Position numbers and translations under genes: made by a program. A DNA stretch of 16,530 bases, taken from assembly GCA_964622255.1 (NCBI GenBank), contig CAZUPK010000020.1, forward strand, positions 1-16,530, given 5' to 3'. Source of the stretch: SZUA-1377 sp964622255. GTDB lineage: Bacteria > Campylobacterota > Campylobacteria > Campylobacterales > QNZT01. This document shows, piece after piece, positions 14,148 to 16,530 of the stretch (positions within the stretch are counted from its first letter, which is position 1; the number at the start of each line of letters is the position of its first letter). The notes beneath the pieces were generated by a model that saw only the letters and a program-made list of their open reading frames with translations, was not told the origin of the DNA and did no database searches.

Positions 14148-14676
14148 AAAATCCCCTCGCTTTTAAAGCTAAACTTCTCTCTTTTGAGTTATAAAGTGCT
14201 TTTTGTAAAAAAAAGTAAAACATAGCTAATACAAACTCTTTTTTCTTTCTCTCACTAAGTTTTTTTACACTCCTACTCTTTAGAGCAAAGATAAAATCAT
14301 CAAAACTTCTTTTAAAACTATCTATTTGAGAGAGTGTTGCACTAAAAAGAAATCTTAAAGATTTTGAAAAAGAAACCGCTTTTATTATATTTATCTTGCT
14401 ATTTACATAAAGCACTAAAAAAGTTATATCAAAAACTCGTAAATTAAAAAGTATCAAATAATCAAAAACATTTTTCCCTGTAAAAAAACTTTCAAAGATG
14501 TATCCCAAAGTTATACTAAGATTAAAAAAGAGTATTGCCCATAAACTTTTTATCGCTATCTTATATGAAAAGAAGATAAAAACTATCGCCAAAAAAAGAA
14601 AAATCTCCACTTTATGTATAAAAGTAAGTAGGCCAATAACCCCTATCATAGCAAAAAACAAAACTCTATCTTTCAA
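14140..14676 (-). CDS. nikQ: Nickel ECF transporter T component (NikQ/CbiQ)
   Basis: A 178-residue multi-spanning membrane protein of the EcfT family that couples the ATPase to the substrate-binding component. Hydrophobic segments at about 5-36, 44-65 and 72-91 are visible. The cytoplasmic half carries the two coupling motifs, ALKSRS (131-136, a degenerate A-x-x-R-G) and ALKARG (170-175, canonical), the latter almost at the C-terminus. It is shorter than the usual ~220-260 residues: the second coupling helix ends the protein and there is no further membrane segment. It overlaps nikN by 11 bases and nikO by 8. Confidence 0.85.
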   Translation of the reverse strand: MKDRVLFFAMIGVIGLLTFIHKVEIFLFLAIVFIFFSYKIAIKSLWAILFFNLSITLGYIFESFFTGKNVFDYLILFNLRVFDITFLVLYVNSKINIIKAVSFSKSLRFLFSATLSQIDSFKRSFDDFIFALKSRSVKKLSERKKKEFVLAMFYFFLQKALYNSKERSLALKARGFFD

Positions 14677-14962
14677 CTTTTACAAACCTTTTTAAAGCAT
14701 AAAAAACTGCAAATATAACTAAAACCCCAACTATAGCACTTAGATAATAACCCGTAACATCCCCTAAACCATTTACAGAATAATCACTCATCAAAGCATC
14801 TATACTAAATGCATCTTTTATCCCCTGAGGAATAAAACCTAGATGCTCTTGATAAAAGCTATTTTCCCACTCTCCCCAAGCTGGATTTTCACTTATAAGC
14901 CCAAGAGGAACAAGAGCTATAATAGCTACTAGAAAAATATATATCTTTTTTATATTTTTCAT
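14666..14962 (-). CDS. nikN: Nickel transporter accessory subunit NikN (PDGLE-domain type)
   Basis: A 98-residue membrane protein with two predicted spans (about 7-25 and 72-91) and an extracytoplasmic loop between. The loop start VPLGLISENPAWGEW (18-32), the G-x-x-P-x-G-x-x motif (42-49) and S-x-DYS (59-62) before the GYYLSAIVGV span match the small N subunit (PDGLE family) that is fused to NikM or follows it in nickel ECF systems. In such systems the N subunit assists ion loading of NikM. The ATG overlaps the nikM stop (ATGA). It resembles NikN more than CbiN. Confidence 0.75.
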   Translation of the reverse strand: MKNIKKIYIFLVAIIALVPLGLISENPAWGEWENSFYQEHLGFIPQGIKDAFSIDALMSDYSVNGLGDVTGYYLSAIVGVLVIFAVFYALKRFVKVER

Positions 14963-15612
14963 ACCGCCTCCTTAATCAAATTTGGCTCTATCCTTTGTAA
15001 AAACTTATATGCCAAACTTGTAAAAACTCCTTCAACCAAACCAAAAAATAAAATATGTGAACCAACTAGAGCCACAAAAGTAACACTTAAAGAAAATGGA
15101 AAATACAAAGGTTCACCACTGGCTGAAACTGCGATAAGAGGTTGTATCCCCAAAACAAAAGCTATTACAACAGATGCACTAACAGCACTAACCCATCCGA
15201 CTAAAAATGGTGCATAACTTTTACTTTTAAACTTTTTAAAAACAAAATCTGCACTAAAAGCACCGACAAATCCCATAGAGAGTGCATTTACTGCAAAAGA
15301 AGTTATACCTCCATCACCAAAAAGTAAAGCTTGTATAAAAAGCACTAAAGAGAGCGATAAAAAGCCTATCCACCTACCAAAAACTATCGTTATCAAAGCA
15401 ACACCCAAGGCATGTCCACTCGTTCCTCCCGGAATGGGTATATTAAACATCATAATTACAAAAGAAAGTGCCGAAAGTGATGCTAAAACAGGTAAACTCT
15501 CCTCATTTAACTTCTCTTTTAATCTTCTAAAAGCCACAATCCACAAAGGCACAGCTACTGCATAACTACTTATATAAGTTATAGGCGAAAGATAACCATC
15601 TGGTATATGCAC
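14959..15612 (-). CDS. nikM: Nickel-binding ECF transporter S component NikM/CbiM
   Basis: A 217-residue membrane protein with about six to seven hydrophobic segments. The invariant N-terminus MHIPDGYLSP gives two metal ligands (the N-terminal amine and H2). H67 in PGGTSGHALG is at the same position as H67 of the structurally studied NikM2, where it completes the square-planar Ni site. FGDGGIT (98-104) and SHILFFGLVEG (185-195) are further CbiM/NikM signatures. The start is GTG at 15612, fixed by the absolute need for this N-terminus and by AAGGA 7 nt upstream. It is the first gene of the nik-hyp operon. Nickel rather than cobalt is inferred from hypBCD downstream. Confidence 0.93.
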   Translation of the reverse strand: MHIPDGYLSPITYISSYAVAVPLWIVAFRRLKEKLNEESLPVLASLSALSFVIMMFNIPIPGGTSGHALGVALITIVFGRWIGFLSLSLVLFIQALLFGDGGITSFAVNALSMGFVGAFSADFVFKKFKSKSYAPFLVGWVSAVSASVVIAFVLGIQPLIAVSASGEPLYFPFSLSVTFVALVGSHILFFGLVEGVFTSLAYKFLQRIEPNLIKEAV

Positions 15613-15721
15613 AACAAATCCTTAATGAATATTTACTCAAGATAATACAATATTTTTATAAATCTAAGATAAATCATCTCATTTTTTATATATTTTTAGG
15701 ACTAAATGTTATAATCAATCT

Positions 15722-15850
15722 ATGAAGTGCATATATTGCAACCACTATAGTGGTATTGCAAAATCCTTTTGAAGAAAACATTTTAAATGCAGAAGTTATG
15801 ATAGAATTTCCCCTCTTTATCTTCCCAACTCATCTCCTGTTAGCTTTTAA
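15722..15850 (+). pseudogene. Zinc-ribbon-like reading frame interrupted by TGA
   Basis: ATG 15722 opens MKCIYCNHYSGIAKSF, then an in-frame TGA (15770-15772), then RKHFKCRSYDRIS and on to TAA 15848-15850. Read through the stop, it has the layout C-x-x-C ... F-K-C-R-S-(C changed to Y), i.e. a two-knuckle zinc ribbon like the N-terminus of transposases with a CPYC/YKCRxC start (IS1/IS1595-type), with the last cysteine lost. There is no ribosome site; a TATAAT lies only 6 bases before the ATG. I read it as a decayed transposase or zinc-ribbon gene start. The family is not certain. Confidence 0.4.
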
Positions 15851-15869
15851 AAAAGATTAAAAGCTAACA
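15838..15869. repeat. Perfect 13-bp hairpin
   Basis: TGTTAGCTTTTAA (15838-15850) and TTAAAAGCTAACA (15857-15869) are exact reverse complements around a 6-base A-rich loop. It overlaps the end of the broken zinc-ribbon frame. No T-run follows on either strand. It could be a terminator of the lost gene, or an element end. Confidence 0.75.
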
Positions 15870-15955
15870 ATAGCTAAAAATTACTTAGAAATTATGAATA
15901 TTTATTTATTGAATAATCCTTCTCAAACTTGCCCGAGATTAACCACTATCATTTA

Positions 15956-16036
15956 TCAGGATTCTACACTCCAATCTTCAACAACCAATCCATCTACTCT
16001 TAAAAACTCTCTTGTATTGTTAGTTACTAATACCAT
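15956..16036 (-). pseudogene. C-terminal remnant of a VapC-type PIN-domain toxin
   Basis: On the - strand, ATG 16036 to TGA 15956 encodes 26 residues, MVLVTNNTREFLRVDGLVVEDW followed by SVES. The LVTNNTREFxRVxGLxVEDW block is the diagnostic C-terminus of VapC ribonuclease toxins, containing the last acidic/Asn residues of the PIN active site. The N-terminal ~110 residues, with the first catalytic aspartates, and the VapB antitoxin are absent: the frame has a TAA four codons before the ATG, and upstream DNA does not resume VapC in any frame I could find. It is a dead fragment of a toxin-antitoxin pair. Confidence 0.7.
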
Positions 16037-16049
16037 TTGGAAAAAGTGA

Positions 16050-16217
16050 TATTACACTTTATTTTCCACTCTTCTAATCCCAAGATTAATAAAGAGTAAA
16101 CTACTTCTAGCTAAAGAGCTAGAAGCTTCTTAGTGGATTTTAAAAAGTTTAAAAGGACTACCAAAGCATTACCCAATAAACATTAAACAAAAAAACAATT
16201 TTTTCGATGTTAACTAA
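16050..16217 (+). pseudogene. Possible decayed reading frame with one TAG
   Basis: One + strand frame stays open from 16050 to the TAA at 16215-16217 except for a TAG at 16131-16133. The parts read ...LIKSKLLLAKELEAS, then stop, then WILKSLKGLPKHYPINIKQ and on to NNFFDVN. Composition is protein-like, but no start, ribosome site or family is recognised. Over 55 codons of A/T-rich DNA this could still be chance. Confidence 0.2.
16104..16125. repeat. Perfect 9-bp hairpin
   Basis: CTTCTAGCT (16104-16112), loop AAAG, and AGCTAGAAG (16117-16125). A tight stem-loop inside the decayed region. No T-run on the + side; on the - strand the downstream sequence TAGTTTACTCTTT is only mildly T-rich. Confidence 0.7.
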
Positions 16218-16240
16218 AGCCAAGATTTGGGGATTTAAAG

Positions 16241-16317
16241 TGGTGGGTCCACCAGGATTCGAACCTGGGACCACTCGGTTATGAGCCGAGTGCTCTAACC
16301 AACTGAGCTATAGACCC
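16241..16317 (-). tRNA. tRNA with CAU anticodon (elongator Met, or Ile2)
   Basis: A full cloverleaf on the - strand, 77 bases including an encoded CCA. Acceptor GGGTCTA/TGGACCC, D-arm GCTC-AGTTGGTTA-GAGC, anticodon stem CTCGG/CCGAG with loop CTCATAA (anticodon CAT), T-arm CCAGG-TTCGAAT-CCTGG, discriminator A. A paired G1-C72 end and the lack of three G:C pairs at the base of the anticodon stem exclude initiator tRNA-fMet. Elongator tRNA-Met and lysidine-modified tRNA-Ile2 share this anticodon; I could not separate them with confidence. The 3' end faces the decayed region to the left. Confidence 0.96.
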
Positions 16318-16335
16318 TTTCGTTTTGGAGTTGTG

Positions 16336-16341
16336 ATTATA
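16336..16341 (-). promoter_or_regulatory. Predicted -10 box (TATAAT) of the tRNA gene
   Basis: On the - strand a consensus TATAAT lies 18 bases upstream of the tRNA 5' end, preceded by a T-rich stretch in place of a clear -35. It indicates that the tRNA has its own promoter. Confidence 0.65.
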
Positions 16342-16380
16342 CCTTGATGATACTTAAAAAAAACTTAAAATGACAATAAT

Positions 16381-16402
16381 TTCCAGCCAAATTCCAGCCA
16401 AA
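16381..16402. repeat. Tandem 11-bp repeat upstream of the tRNA
   Basis: TTCCAGCCAAA occurs twice in direct succession (16381-16391 and 16392-16402) between the tRNA promoter and the end of the next ORF. It is noncoding. A protein-binding site or slippage product are both possible. Confidence 0.85.
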
Positions 16403-16437
16403 TTTCACGAAATTTTAAACTAAGCTTAAACATATTT

Positions 16438-16530
16438 TTACTCTTGTTCAAAAAGTTGGATTGTAAAATAATCGTCATACTTGCAAGTCCTTTTAATTTC
16501 TGCCATTGTAGTTTTACCAGTAGGCAGTTT
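16438..16530 (-). CDS. C-terminal end of an unidentified ORF, truncated by the window edge
   Basis: A - strand frame is open from the window end to TAA at 16438-16440. It gives 30 residues beginning KLPTGKTTMAEIKRTCKYDD and ending QLFEQE. The composition looks like real protein. An internal ATG at MAEIKR could be the start of a very short ORF, but no ribosome site precedes it. The family is not recognisable from this much. It lies upstream of, and on the same strand as, the tRNA gene. Whether it is intact depends on sequence outside the window. Confidence 0.35.
   Translation of the reverse strand, partial: KLPTGKTTMAEIKRTCKYDDYFTIQLFEQE

Larger units (their letters stand above)
15613..16240. 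other. Gene-poor region with decayed accessory DNA
   Basis: This 628-base stretch separates the nik-hyp operon from the tRNA gene. It contains the presumed promoter of the operon (possible -10 TATTAT at 15647-15642 on the - strand, 30 bases before the nikM GTG; no recognisable NikR palindrome). It also holds remnants of at least two and perhaps three genes on both strands and two perfect hairpins. No intact ORF over about 40 codons survives. The mixture of fragments next to a tRNA 3' end is typical of an eroded integration site. Confidence 0.6.

Noticed and set aside
15613..15720. Possible NikR operator upstream of nikM
   Set aside because: The region is very A/T-rich and several loose palindromes occur, but none fits a known spaced NikR half-site pair well enough to call.
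15710..15772. TATAAT plus ATG as an expressed leaderless or recoded (TGA) zinc-ribbon gene
   Set aside because: There is no ribosome site, the -10 box is too close for a normal start, and the fourth Cys is missing; decay explains it better than recoding.
16220..16233. CCAA-GAT-TTGG mini-hairpin as tRNA terminator
   Set aside because: A 4-bp stem with a 3-base loop is too weak; the nearby T-run on the - strand (about 16197-16191) is not adjacent to it.
1..16530. CRISPR arrays, intact IS elements, prophage or a defence island
   Set aside because: No regularly spaced repeats, no intact transposase or integrase, and no recognisable defence proteins; the only mobile-DNA traces are the degraded fragments near the tRNA.

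Overview
The window is AT-rich, compactly packed bacterial chromosome. Protein content and style point to a Campylobacterota (Epsilonproteobacteria) member, probably a free-living Sulfurimonas/Arcobacter-like lineage rather than a host-restricted Helicobacter or Campylobacter. The main indications are a class II (plant-type) DAHP synthase, a short PabB/PabC pair, a Bpt-type aminoacyl-tRNA-protein transferase, NadA-NadC, and hydrogenase maturation genes fused to an ECF nickel transporter operon. The genus call is inference.

Layout. (1) 1-242: a small exported ComEA-like helix-hairpin-helix protein (+). (2) 482-4583: a tight leftward operon in transcription order membrane-anchored protein > bpt > pyrB > pabB > pabC > SspB-like adaptor. 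It starts from a promoter whose -10 box overlaps that of the divergent DAHP synthase gene. (3) 4648-8403: rightward class II DAHP synthase, a small exported protein, and a UvrD/Rep-family helicase carrying a candidate sliding-clamp-binding peptide. (4) 8549-10362: nadA-nadC, overlapping by 4 bases, for de novo NAD synthesis. (5) 10476-11087: a small outer-membrane beta-barrel protein, ended by a long hairpin. (6) 11192-15612: a leftward seven-gene operon nikM-nikN-nikQ-nikO-hypB-hypC-hypD, with overlapping or near-abutting genes, that couples Ni2+ import to [NiFe]-hydrogenase maturation. hypA, hypE, hypF and the hydrogenase itself are not in the window. (7) 15613-16240: a gene graveyard between that operon and a tRNA(CAU) gene. 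It holds the C-terminal tail of a VapC/PIN toxin, a zinc-ribbon-like reading frame broken by a stop, another decayed reading frame, and two perfect hairpins. (8) 16241-16530: the tRNA gene, its promoter, a tandem 11-bp repeat and the C-terminal end of an unidentified ORF that runs off the window.

How it fits together. Most of the window is core anabolism (pyrimidine, folate, aromatic and NAD synthesis). The first operon also carries two candidate proteolysis-targeting factors: Bpt, which adds an N-degron, and an SspB-like ClpXP adaptor. The nik-hyp operon is a self-contained nickel-to-hydrogenase supply line with metal-binding residues in NikM, the NikO His-rich tail and HypB. The right end looks like a tRNA-associated site where mobile or accessory DNA has come and decayed. 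I saw no CRISPR array, intact insertion sequence, rRNA or prophage.
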